The position numbers were made by a program, and so were the translations under genes. Below, piece after piece: positions 6,419 through 14,217 of a stretch of 64,000 bases of DNA. The DNA lies in assembly GCF_017355885.1 (NCBI RefSeq), contig NZ_JAFEUU010000014.1:1-64000 (forward strand). Reading direction: 5' to 3'. The notes under the pieces were generated by a model. That model was not told the DNA's origin and ran no database searches. It worked only from the letters and a program-made list of their open reading frames with translations. The DNA comes from Sabulicella rubraurantiaca. Lineage in GTDB: Bacteria; Pseudomonadota; Alphaproteobacteria; Acetobacterales; Acetobacteraceae. Numbering within the stretch: position 1 is the stretch's first letter; every line of letters starts with the position of its first letter.

Positions 6419-7840
6419 ATGGCTGACAGGAAGCAGATAGCCAGCTTTATTCGAGACTTCCTCGCTCGGGAGCGGATCTCGCGTGAGCAATTCGCGTTTC
6501 GCACGAAGCTCGGCAAGTCCACCGTCGACAAGCTGCTGACCGGCCTCTACTCCGACAAGACCCTTTCCGTCGTTGAGGCACATACTGGCCTTGCACTGCG
6601 GCCCTTGCTTGTCGCGTCGGATACGCTGGCGTCGGGCGTTTCGTCGCACGCACCCGAAGGGCCTTCGATCGCGGTCCTTCCCTTTCTGAACTTGAGCGCC
6701 GATCCCGCGCAGGACCTGTTCGCCGAAGGCATCGCGGAGGACATCACGACCGCCCTCTCACGGCTGCGTTGGCTCCTCGTCATCGCGCGCGGTTCGAGCT
6801 TCACCTTCCAGGGCCGCGCGGTGGACGTGCGCCACGTAGCCGCCGAGCTCGGCGTCCGCTACGTGCTTGAAGGCAGCGTGCGGAGCGCTGGCGGGCGGAT
6901 CCGTGTGACCAGCCAGCTCGTGGACGCCGAATCAGGCAAGCACATCTGGGCCGAGCGCTACGACCGCGACCTGCACGACATCTTCGCTATGCAGGACGAG
7001 ATCACGGCAAGCGTCGTCGCGGCCATCGAGCCGCATCTTTATGCCGAGGAAGGCCTGCGCGCCGCCCGGCGCAACCCCGAGAGCATCGACGCATGGGGAC
7101 TCGTCGTGCGCGCCATCAGCCTGCTGAACCGCACCGGCCGATGGCACAACGAGGAAGCACGGGGCCTGCTGATGCGTGCGATCGAGCTCGATCCGCTGTA
7201 TGCGCGGGCGCACGCCATTCTATCCTGGGCGATGTGGTGGGCGGCCCGCTGCTACTATCTGGACGATCTCAACGAGGGTTATCGGACCGCCGCCCGGCAC
7301 GCGGAGGAGGCGGTAGCGCTCGACCCGGCCGAACCCTGGGCACGCCTTGTCCTTGGCATGGGCCACAGCGAGGCCCGCTGGCAGGATCGCGCGCTCGCGG
7401 AGCTGCGGGCCGCGCTCGACCTCAATCCCAGCTTCGCGCTCGGTCATACGATGTCCGGCTGGGTGCTGACCCGCATGGGACGTTTCGAGGAAGGCGTCGC
7501 GGAGACCGCTCTGGCCCTGCGCATGAGTCCTCTCGACAGCTTCGCGGGATTCTACACCTCCTTCCACGGCTTGGCCCTGATCGCGATGCGGCGCTTCGAG
7601 AAGGCGCTGCCCTTCCTTCGCGCGTCTGTCGCTGCGCTGTCCGACTATTCTGGCCACCATCATTCCCTGATCTGCTGCTGCGGGCATCTCGGGCTGCTGG
7701 AGGAAGCGCGGCAGGTGCTCTCCGCGCGTAATCGTATCAAGCCCCCCATGCGTCGTTCGGTCATTGCCGCGCGGCTTGAGGGCTTTGCCTATCGCGACGT
7801 CTTCCTGGAGGGTCTCGAGAAGGCCGGCGTTCCGGAGTAG
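6419..7840 (+). CDS. HTH-TolB_N-TPR regulator (adenylate cyclase-like TPR protein)
   Basis: A 473-residue protein with three parts. Residues about 1-60 look like a helix-turn-helix of Xre type (EQFAFRTKLGKSTVDKLLTG). Residues about 80-195 form the TolB_N/FlgO-like domain seen in CadC- and cyclase-associated proteins (IAVLPFLNLSADPAQDLFAE, later YVLEGSVRSAGGRIRVTSQL and HIWAERYDRDLHDIFAMQDE). The remainder is TPR repeats (RAIELDPLYARAHAILSWAM, EAVALDPAEPWARLVLG, LDLNPSFALGHTMSGWVL). No cyclase catalytic domain is present. This architecture is common in alphaproteobacteria, and its members are assumed to be signalling regulators. It heads a co-directional cluster of five genes, which it may control. 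Confidence 0.75.
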   Translation: MADRKQIASFIRDFLARERISREQFAFRTKLGKSTVDKLLTGLYSDKTLSVVEAHTGLALRPLLVASDTLASGVSSHAPEGPSIAVLPFLNLSADPAQDLFAEGIAEDITTALSRLRWLLVIARGSSFTFQGRAVDVRHVAAELGVRYVLEGSVRSAGGRIRVTSQLVDAESGKHIWAERYDRDLHDIFAMQDEITASVVAAIEPHLYAEEGLRAARRNPESIDAWGLVVRAISLLNRTGRWHNEEARGLLMRAIELDPLYARAHAILSWAMWWAARCYYLDDLNEGYRTAARHAEEAVALDPAEPWARLVLGMGHSEARWQDRALAELRAALDLNPSFALGHTMSGWVLTRMGRFEEGVAETALALRMSPLDSFAGFYTSFHGLALIAMRRFEKALPFLRASVAALSDYSGHHHSLICCCGHLGLLEEARQVLSARNRIKPPMRRSVIAARLEGFAYRDVFLEGLEKAGVPE

Positions 7841-7856
7841 CCCGGCCAGGCCTGGC

Positions 7857-7896
7857 CCGGAAAGTTCCGGAAAGATTCGGCGATGGCTCCGGAAAG
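7857..7896. repeat. Three CCGGAAAG direct repeats, helically phased
   Basis: CCGGAAAG occurs at 7857-7864, 7867-7874 and 7889-7896, with starts 10 and 22 bases apart, so all copies face the same side of the helix. They sit in the gap just before the secreted-protein gene at 7959. They look like tandem binding sites for an activator, possibly the regulator encoded immediately upstream. Confidence 0.5.
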
Positions 7897-7958
7897 CCGT
7901 GTTCGCTTAGACTTCTCCCGCGACGCCAGTTCATTGGAATGCACGAGGGAGCCAGCCG

Positions 7959-8588
7959 ATGCCGCATGGAACCCATTCCCGGAAGGGATTGCTGCTCGCA
8001 ACCGCCCTTCTGGCAGGCGGGCTTGGCCTGGCGGATTTCGGCTCGGCGCAGCACCAGACTGACGGCCACCCGCATCGTACCTCGACGCCAATGCCTGCTC
8101 CGGAGCTGCCGGCTGAGCTGGCGCAGGTCAGAGAAGCGTTGAATCGCTACCAGGACCCAATCGCCGCCATTCGCGAAGGCTATTTCTCGACGCTTGGCTG
8201 CGTTGCCTATCCGAACGGCGCCATGGGAGTGCACTTCATCAACCCCGCGCTCATCGGGCCTACGCCCGATCCGTTCCGACCGCCGCTGCTGGTCTACGAG
8301 CCCACCTCCGGTGGCCAATTGCGGCTGGTTGCGGCCGAGTGGTTCGTGCCGCTGGCGACCGGCGTCACCGCGCGCCCCGTCCTGTTCGGTCGTCCCTTCG
8401 ACGGTCCGATGGAAGGACATGAACCGCTGATGCCAGCCTCGCTGCACCATTACGACCTGCATGTCTGGCTGTGGAAGGAGAACCCTGCCGGTCTGTTCAA
8501 CGCCATCAATCCCACGGTCGGCTGCGCGGGTCATCCCTACGCGCTGATGGAACAGCCGACTGCCATCGTGCCGCATCACCGGCACTGA
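7959..8588 (+). CDS. Exported protein of unknown function
   Basis: A 209-residue protein with a Sec-type signal peptide (KGLLLATALLAGGLGLADF, likely cut near GSAQ at about residue 30). A short His-rich stretch follows (HQTDGHPHR). The mature domain is compact, with motifs GCVAYPNGAMGVHFINP, PPLLVYEP and LHVWLWKENPAGLF, and one Cys near each end that could pair. I recognise a recurring uncharacterised periplasmic family of this shape but cannot name an activity. GAGGGAG precedes the ATG. The gene is followed 32 bases later by the GST gene, and the phased repeats upstream suggest it starts a regulated transcript. Confidence 0.65.
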   Translation: MPHGTHSRKGLLLATALLAGGLGLADFGSAQHQTDGHPHRTSTPMPAPELPAELAQVREALNRYQDPIAAIREGYFSTLGCVAYPNGAMGVHFINPALIGPTPDPFRPPLLVYEPTSGGQLRLVAAEWFVPLATGVTARPVLFGRPFDGPMEGHEPLMPASLHHYDLHVWLWKENPAGLFNAINPTVGCAGHPYALMEQPTAIVPHHRH

Positions 8589-8620
8589 CCGTGCAAGCCG
8601 ATCCAGGACGAGATGCCGCC

Positions 8621-9325
8621 ATGAAGCTCTACCAAATGCCCCTGTCCGACGCCTGCCGACCCGTCCTGCTGTTTGCTGCCGAGGAAGGCCTCGCGATCGA
8701 GATGGAGACCCTCGACCTTCTTGCGGGCGATCAGTTCAGCAATCGTTTCGTGGCGATCAACCCGAACAGCGCGGTCCCTGTGCTGGAGGACGGCGCGCTC
8801 CGCCTCACGGAAGGCTCGGCCATCCTGAAGTATCTGGCCGATTGCATCGGCTCGCCATTCTATCCGCGCGACGCCGTGGCGAGGGCACGCGTGAACGAGC
8901 GGATGGACTGGTTCAACACCGGCTTCCATCGCGAATACTGTATGGGCCTAATCTGGCCGCAAGCCATGCCCGATCGCTATGGTTGGCCCGATGCCGCGAT
9001 GCAGGCCGCCTTGCTGCGCAGGGCAGACACGCAGGCGAGGCGTTACCTCGACGTGCTCGAGAGCCACTGGCTGCCTCACGACGCCACCTACCTGGGTGGC
9101 GTGAACCCCGACCTCTCCGACTGCATCGGCGCTTGCTACGTGAGTATTGGTGCGCTCGTGGAGTTTGATTTCTCCCCATGGCCCCACGTGTCGGCTTGGC
9201 TCGGCGCCATGCGCGGCCGCGACGCCTGGCAGTTGTCCAATGAGCCGTTCGAGTCCTGGTGCGCGCAGCGGCGCGCTGCGCGCTCCACGCCCCGGGCTGC
9301 GTGGATTCTGGGAGAACCACGATGA
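8621..9325 (+). CDS. Glutathione S-transferase family protein
   Basis: A 234-residue two-domain GST. The N-terminal thioredoxin-like domain (about residues 1-80) holds NPNSAVPVLEDGALRLTEGS, with the cis-Pro and the Glu-Ser pair that binds the glutamyl part of glutathione. The all-helical C-terminal domain follows, including YLGGVNPDLSDCIGACYV (the N-capping/hydrophobic staple region with Asp). The ATG at 8621 is the natural start of strand 1 (MKLYQMPLSDACRPV). Its stop overlaps the start of the next gene (ATGA), so the two are translationally coupled. The substrate is unknown, though the context (GNAT, methyltransferase) fits detoxification or modification of small molecules. Confidence 0.85.
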   Translation: MKLYQMPLSDACRPVLLFAAEEGLAIEMETLDLLAGDQFSNRFVAINPNSAVPVLEDGALRLTEGSAILKYLADCIGSPFYPRDAVARARVNERMDWFNTGFHREYCMGLIWPQAMPDRYGWPDAAMQAALLRRADTQARRYLDVLESHWLPHDATYLGGVNPDLSDCIGACYVSIGALVEFDFSPWPHVSAWLGAMRGRDAWQLSNEPFESWCAQRRAARSTPRAAWILGEPR

Positions 9326-10194
9326 CACACCAGACCGCCTTCACCCTGCGTCCAGTGGCATCCGAGGACGCTGAAACCTGCGCCAGCATCATCTTCCGTG
9401 CGTTCGGGCGAATCTCGGCTGCGCACGGCTTCCCCTCCGACTTCGCGACAGAGGCCGCTGCCCTGGGCCTTGCCCGTGCCTTCATCGGCAGCCCTGCCAT
9501 CTTCGGCGTGGTCGCGGTGCGGGATGGACGGATCCTCGGTTCGAACTTCCTGTCGGAAGCCGATCCTGTACGTGCGGTGGGGCCCATTACCGTGGAGCCC
9601 GAGGTGCAGTCGGGTGGCGTGGGCCGCCGCCTGATGCGCGCCGTCATCGAGCGGGCGGGCAGCGCGCCCATCCGCCTGGTTCAGGCCGCCTACAACACGA
9701 GCTCGTTCTCGCTCTATGCCTCGCTGGGCTTCGAGGTGAAGGAGCCTCTGCTGCATCTCGCGGGTACGCCGCGCGCACCGGTTCCCTCGGGCATCACGGT
9801 GCGCCCCATGACGCGCGCCGACATCCCCAGCTGTGACGCCCTGTGCGAAGCGACGCACGGCATCACGCGGCATCATGAGCTGGGACAGGCGCTGAGCCAG
9901 TTCGGTCCGATGGTCGTCGAGCGCGGCGGTCGGGTCACCGGCTACGCGACCGCACCCAACCTATGGCTGATGAACCACGGCGTCGCCGAGACCGAGACAG
10001 ACCTGATGACTCTCCTCATCGGGTGCGCCGCCGCGACCGGTCAGCCGGTGTCGCTGCTGTTGCCGGTCCGCCAGACCAGCCTGTTCCGCCGTGTTCTGGA
10101 AACGGGGATGCGCGTGATCCAGCCGATGACGCTGATGGCCAAGGGGACCTACCGGGAGCCGCGCGGCTGCTGGTTTCCCTCGGTTCTTTACTGA
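9322..10194 (+). CDS. Tandem GNAT-family N-acetyltransferase
   Basis: A 290-residue protein with two GNAT-like halves. The first (about residues 5-145) has the acetyl-CoA motif A as VEPEVQSGGVGRRLM and ends with NTSSFSLYASLGFEVKEPLL. The second begins at GITVRPMTRADIPSCDAL and lacks a clear QxxGxG loop, so it is probably the non-catalytic partner domain. The start codon overlaps the GST stop codon. It would transfer an acyl group from acyl-CoA to an amine; the acceptor cannot be told from sequence. Confidence 0.8.
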   Translation: MTHQTAFTLRPVASEDAETCASIIFRAFGRISAAHGFPSDFATEAAALGLARAFIGSPAIFGVVAVRDGRILGSNFLSEADPVRAVGPITVEPEVQSGGVGRRLMRAVIERAGSAPIRLVQAAYNTSSFSLYASLGFEVKEPLLHLAGTPRAPVPSGITVRPMTRADIPSCDALCEATHGITRHHELGQALSQFGPMVVERGGRVTGYATAPNLWLMNHGVAETETDLMTLLIGCAAATGQPVSLLLPVRQTSLFRRVLETGMRVIQPMTLMAKGTYREPRGCWFPSVLY

Positions 10195-10222
10195 AACCAC
10201 CGCCCACTGAAAGGAGGTTACC

Positions 10223-11260
10223 ATGCCTGACGCTCATAATGCCCCTGCGCTCTCACCCGCGCCGCTGATGCAGCTTGCCACGGGCTTCTGGGCCTTCAAG
10301 ACACTCGCCGCTGCCGAGGAACTCGGGCTCTTCACGCGCCTGGCCGGCGGTCATGAAGTGACCAGCACGGAGCTCGCGCAGGCGCTCGGAGTCCACCACC
10401 GACCGGCGGAGATGCTGCTGACCGGCTGCGCCTCGCTCGGCCTGCTGGACGTGACCGACGGGCGCTATCGAAACAGCGCCTTGGCCGAGGAGTTCCTCGT
10501 CCAGGGCAAGCCCTACTACTTCGGCGGCTGGGTCCGCATGTGCGACAAGCGCCTGTACCCGGGCTGGGGCCGGCTCACAGAGGCCATCCGCACGAACAGG
10601 CCGACGACCTGGGATCCCGCGAAGCAGCGCTCGCTCTTCGAGGGAGAGGACCCCGTCGTGCTCTCCCTGTTCTGGGAGGCTATGCATTCGCTCTCGACTT
10701 TCAGCGCACGCGCGCTGGCGCGAGCCGTCGATCTCTCGGACATCCGGCATCTGCTCGATGTCGGTGGGGGATCCGGGGCATTTCCGATCGAGCTCTGTCG
10801 GGCGTATCCGCACCTACACGCGACCGTCTACGACCTTCCCTTCGTGACGGAGATCGCCGCAGGCAAGGTCGCGGCCGCAGGGATGAGCCAGCGCATCGCG
10901 ACGCAGGCAGGAGACTTCCTTGCGGAGGAGCGGCTCCCCGCGGGGCACGACGCCGTGCTGCTTTCCATGATCCTGCACGATTGGGACGAGGAGAAGTGTC
11001 GCGCGATTCTGCGCAAGTGCTTCGACGCGCTCCCGTCAGGTGGCATGGTGATCATCAGCGAGCTGCTTGTCGATGACGAAAAGTCAGGCCCCGCGCCCGC
11101 GGCGCTGATGAGCCTGAACATGCTGATCGAGACCGAGGGCCGGAATTATACGCCATCCGAGTACGGCGCCTGGCTGCGCGAGGCTGGCTTCACCTCGATC
11201 GAGACGGTCTGGTTCGACGCCGCCGGAGCCAACGGCGCTGTCATTGGCCGGAAGGGCTGA
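10223..11260 (+). CDS. SAM-dependent O-methyltransferase (Methyltransf_2 type)
   Basis: A 345-residue enzyme of the plant COMT/hydroxyneurosporene methyltransferase type. The N-terminal winged-helix dimerisation domain (FWAFKTLAAAEELGLFTRL) is followed by the SAM-binding loop LLDVGGGSGAFPIELCRAYP near residue 175. VYDLPFV comes next, then the catalytic-region motif ILHDWDEEKCRAILRKC, whose His is the usual general base. AAGGAGG lies 6-7 bases before the ATG. It is the last gene of the cluster that starts at 6419. It probably methylates a hydroxyl on a small aromatic or polyketide-like molecule. Confidence 0.85.
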   Translation: MPDAHNAPALSPAPLMQLATGFWAFKTLAAAEELGLFTRLAGGHEVTSTELAQALGVHHRPAEMLLTGCASLGLLDVTDGRYRNSALAEEFLVQGKPYYFGGWVRMCDKRLYPGWGRLTEAIRTNRPTTWDPAKQRSLFEGEDPVVLSLFWEAMHSLSTFSARALARAVDLSDIRHLLDVGGGSGAFPIELCRAYPHLHATVYDLPFVTEIAAGKVAAAGMSQRIATQAGDFLAEERLPAGHDAVLLSMILHDWDEEKCRAILRKCFDALPSGGMVIISELLVDDEKSGPAPAALMSLNMLIETEGRNYTPSEYGAWLREAGFTSIETVWFDAAGANGAVIGRKG

Positions 11261-11910
11261 CCGTCTTGTGACGGCCAGGGGCAGATGCTCCACCGCGGCA
11301 CCGCGACCCGAGCCGGATCCGAGGCTCCAACTCTTGCGGCTCGGGGATTTTCAGGCGCTGGGCTTGCGCGGTCTCCCGGCATATCTCCGCAACTGGGGCG
11401 TCTGGGAGGGCTGCTCTCCCGGGATGGGTATGAGGTCTGGCACCTCGCCCCCGGACAGTGATGCGGCCGTGGGCTGGGCCGGAAGTGCGGGCTGTCCCGG
11501 GAGCCGAGGAGGCTTCCCCTAGACGCGGCGCTGGAGCAGGAGGCGGTGCCGGCAGTTCGAACGCGCAGGGCTCTGCGGATTCTGTCCCCAATTATCGTGG
11601 TCTCATGACCAGTTCCTTCGCCAGAAGATAGCAGTGCTTGCCGAGGCCCACTCCCCTTCACTCAGAATGGTAAAGGCACGGCTGTACTTGGCTTGTGGAA
11701 AGGGGATGGCAGGGCCGAAGAAGGGTAGGCAGCGCCAGGTTCGACGCCGCCCGTGGGGGTCGCTTTTGAGAGAACGACGAAGCCCTCTGCCTCAGTAAGT
11801 TGAGGATATTCATTTTTGTTCCAATCATGGTAAGGTCCGGGCGGCTCGCTTGGTCAAAGGCCCTCGGGGGGAGGGCCCGCCGCCTCGCAGCCAAGCCGGA
11901 AGTCACGACC
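11261..11910. other. Intergenic stretch, no clear gene
   Basis: About 650 bases after the methyltransferase. Frames on both strands lack recognisable domains. The base composition falls near 11800-11830 (ATTCATTTTTGTTCC), which may be the promoter region of the small gene at 11911. Nothing else can be supported. Confidence 0.4.
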
Positions 11911-12186
11911 ATGCAGGACTGCATAAGCTACGCGCCAAGCCTTGTGATCGTCGCCTGCGGGAACACCGTTGAGGTGACGATGGGCCGCCGTGTTGTCCGC
12001 TTCCTCGATGCAAGCCCGGCTCTCGTGGAGACCGCGAAGCGTAGCGCCGCGTTCCCGCCTCTCCGCGACTACCTCCGCTACCTCACCATCTCCGGTGCCT
12101 GGCCGACTGATGTGAGTGAACTTACCCTTCCGGCCATCATTCTCGAAGGCGTGTTCTGCGGGGCGCGGGTTCTCGAAGTAGCCTAG
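11911..12186 (+). CDS. Small hypothetical protein
   Basis: A 91-residue protein starting at an ATG with GGAAG about 9 bases upstream. It has a hydrophobic N-terminal strand (SYAPSLVIVACGNTVEVTMG), a central charged helix (FLDASPALVETAKRSAAFPP) and a hydrophobic end (LPAIILEGVFCGARVLEV). There is no signal peptide and no family I can name. Codon use is consistent with coding. A longer in-frame start exists at 11800 but adds an Arg-rich segment that looks untranslated. Confidence 0.45.
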   Translation: MQDCISYAPSLVIVACGNTVEVTMGRRVVRFLDASPALVETAKRSAAFPPLRDYLRYLTISGAWPTDVSELTLPAIILEGVFCGARVLEVA

Positions 12187-12696
12187 GCCACAAGCAGGCG
12201 GCCGCTGCACGCGCTTCGGTCGCGTCCGCCCCAGCATCTGCAACGCGAGATGTCATCCAGTCCGTGACGTTTTCCTTTGCTACGAACATCTCGGGCCAAA
12301 CCCGTGTGGGCAATTCCTCGTGCGGGATCGGCCGGCCTGCGCTCACAACGAAGTGCCGTGGCACACCGAAGAACCTCGGCCGCTAAGCGACCTCGCCGCC
12401 GGAGCCGTCGAGCAGGAGCGCACGCCGCAGACCGAGTGTGAAGCTCGCGAAGCAGAAGGGGACAGGCTTCTCTTCGCCTCCCCATGGCCGGCTCTCTCGA
12501 ACCTCGTCCCTAGGAGCCTAGGCGCCGGATGAGGGCGGATGCAGCAAAACTCCATGCATTCCTCACAACATCTGCAGACCCTCCTCAGGACTTGGCCTGG
12601 GCCGCCGGGGCACCTTTGGGGCACCGATGCAAGGTGGCACGGGGGAGCATCCGGACAGTCCGGAATGCGCCGGCCAGCTTCGCAAGGGAGGCTCAC
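12187..12696. other. Intergenic stretch with a possible decayed minus-strand gene
   Basis: On the minus strand, 12364 down to about 12190 reads RPIPHEELPTRVWPEMFVAK and continues KENVTDWMTSRVADAG. The PxRVWPEMFVAKENVxDW segment looks like a genuine protein end, possibly of the GFA (glutathione-dependent formaldehyde-activating-like) type, but the upstream frame is interrupted by a stop near 12385. No intact gene is supported. Confidence 0.25.
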
Positions 12697-13089
12697 ATGT
12701 CCGTCTTTCAGAACACCCTCGCCCTGGCCGCCGTCGCTGCGGCTCTTCTCGGCTCCGGCACGGCCGGCGCGCAGTCCTGCCCGTGCATGAACCGCGGCGC
12801 CGAGGACACGAGCATCGAGTACGGATCAGCTTCGCCCAACAACGTGGTTGGCGGCGGCAACCTGGTCGCCCGCTTCGAGGAGGCCAACCGCACCTTCACC
12901 TACCTGGAGCCGCAGTACGAGCAGAAGGCTCAGGGTGGGATGGCGCCCCACGTGTTCACCTCAGGCGATGGCCGCGCCGAGGTGATCTGGGTGCCGACGG
13001 GCACGCAGAGCAGCACCCTGGCGACGCTGGGTGGTGACGGCAGCCTCTCGCAGCCGCGCATCCGCCAGCAGCGCATCGCCAGCCGGTGA
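12697..13089 (+). CDS. Small secreted protein of unknown function
   Basis: A 130-residue protein with a clear signal peptide (LALAAVAAALLGSGTAGAQS, cut after AGA). The mature part starts with a CPC motif, then VVGGGNLVARFEEANRTFTY and a low-complexity Ser/Gln-rich end (SLSQPRIRQQRIASR). The paired Cys near the mature N-terminus could bind a metal or form a disulfide. The ATG at 12697 has AAGGGAGG upstream. No family is recognised. A hairpin follows 11 bases after the stop, so it is probably a single-gene transcript. Confidence 0.65.
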   Translation: MSVFQNTLALAAVAAALLGSGTAGAQSCPCMNRGAEDTSIEYGSASPNNVVGGGNLVARFEEANRTFTYLEPQYEQKAQGGMAPHVFTSGDGRAEVIWVPTGTQSSTLATLGGDGSLSQPRIRQQRIASR

Positions 13090-13100
13090 ACAAGACAACC

Positions 13101-13133
13101 GGGTCCGGGCCGCCTCAAAGCGAGCCCGGGCCC
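13101..13133 (+). terminator. Candidate terminator hairpin
   Basis: GGGTCCGGGC (13101-13110) pairs with GCCCGGGCCC (13124-13133), ten pairs including one G-T, around a 13-base loop and followed by TCTCGTCC. It lies 11 bases after the stop of the secreted-protein gene. The short U-poor tail makes it moderate rather than strong. Confidence 0.5.
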
Positions 13134-13540
13134 TCTCGTCCCGGAGTGCGCCACACTGGCAGTCAGCAACCGGCGGAACCCAAGGCAATTGGCACCCTAT
13201 TCTGAAAGTCAGGAACTCGATGCTGGTTCGCCCAATGGAGGCACGTGGGTCTGATCTGCCAGGATCGTAACTCGCGTTGAGGTGCCGGCGGTCAGCCCAG
13301 GATGTCCATCGGGCAGCCAGCAGAAATGGCACAGGGAGGCAGACTGGGCGGCAGCAATCAACTGTGCATCAGACCGAGCCGAGGGAATTCATGCCCGCAG
13401 GGTGCCGACGAATACTGCACGACACCCCTGCCGAAGAGACTTCACCTCACGGACCCTCCGTCGCTTCCGCCCCTATGCCTTATTCAGCCTCTGCCCGCCG
13501 AGCTGGAGGGCATCCCAAGAAAAGATCCCTTCGGCAGAAG
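13134..13540. other. Intergenic stretch, nothing recognised
   Basis: About 400 bases between a plus-strand secreted-protein gene and a minus-strand cupin gene (convergent). No frame shows a family motif, and no second clear hairpin is visible. Confidence 0.4.
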
Positions 13541-14044
13541 CTAAGCTTCCACCTCATAGGGAAAGCGCTCGATGCGATCCGTGTTCACCCCTTCCACCCG
13601 CAGCAGCCGCGTGGGCCCGTCACGCCGGGGGGAGTGGACGTCGCCGGGATGGTAGAGATGCGCATCACCGGGCCGCAGCGTGTAGTCGCGGCTGCGCCGG
13701 ACTTGGCCAGGCTTCCCTGCCTCCGGACGCGTGACAGCGATCCAGTCTGTCATCAATGTCTCGCCAGCCGCCTGGCCATAGATTGCCCAGGTGGAGCCGT
13801 GGTCATGTGGCTGGCTCGCCTTGGCACCCTGATAGACGTGGCCGACAATCGCGAAACCGAGTTCGGGATCCTCGTAGAGAACCTTCCGCTCAGGCGCTCC
13901 ATCCGGCAGCTGCGCCGCCACGAAATCCCGGTCCTTCAGTGCTTCCTGAACGAGTCGGCACACGGCCTCTCGGCCACCCGGACCCTGATCGGCTAGCAGC
14001 GCCGCGCGGCATCGTTCCGCGAACTCCTCAAGCGACATAGACAT
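13541..14044 (-). CDS. Cupin-fold protein related to cysteine dioxygenase type enzymes
   Basis: A 167-residue protein with the double-stranded beta-helix metal motif PHDHGSTWAIYG (His80, His82) and a second His-containing strand in LYHPGDVHSPRRDGPTRLLR. This is the pattern of predicted metal-dependent enzymes near the cysteine dioxygenase/thiol dioxygenase group, which oxidise small thiols using Fe(II). The N-terminal 45 residues are helical, and the protein is cytoplasmic. GGAG lies 6 bases before the ATG at 14044. It stands alone, about 170 bases downstream of the beta-lactamase-like gene on the same strand. The actual substrate is unknown. Confidence 0.65.
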   Translation of the reverse strand: MSMSLEEFAERCRAALLADQGPGGREAVCRLVQEALKDRDFVAAQLPDGAPERKVLYEDPELGFAIVGHVYQGAKASQPHDHGSTWAIYGQAAGETLMTDWIAVTRPEAGKPGQVRRSRDYTLRPGDAHLYHPGDVHSPRRDGPTRLLRVEGVNTDRIERFPYEVEA

Positions 14045-14181
14045 GGGCTACTCCCCTCATCAAACGTTGAAACGGAACCCTCGCATCGTCCGAGCCCCGC
14101 TCTCCAACCGAATTTCCGGGCTGGGCACGGGACATGGCCTGAGAACTGGCCAAGCCGCCCTGAGCAGGCTTGTTGAGCTAA

Positions 14182-14199
14182 GCCGCCGCCTGCGGCGGC
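14182..14199 (-). terminator. GC hairpin downstream of the beta-lactamase-like gene
   Basis: GCCGCCGC (14182-14189) and GCGGCGGC (14192-14199) form a perfect 8-base inverted repeat with a very short loop, 19 bases beyond the stop at 14218. There is no good U-run, so it is only a possible terminator. Confidence 0.35.
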
Positions 14200-14217
14200 G
14201 GCCGAAAACTACCCGCC

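Noticed and set aside
14182-14199. Strong short-loop GC palindrome treated as a definite terminator
   Set aside because: The loop is only two bases and no U-run follows; kept as a low-confidence feature rather than a clear terminator.
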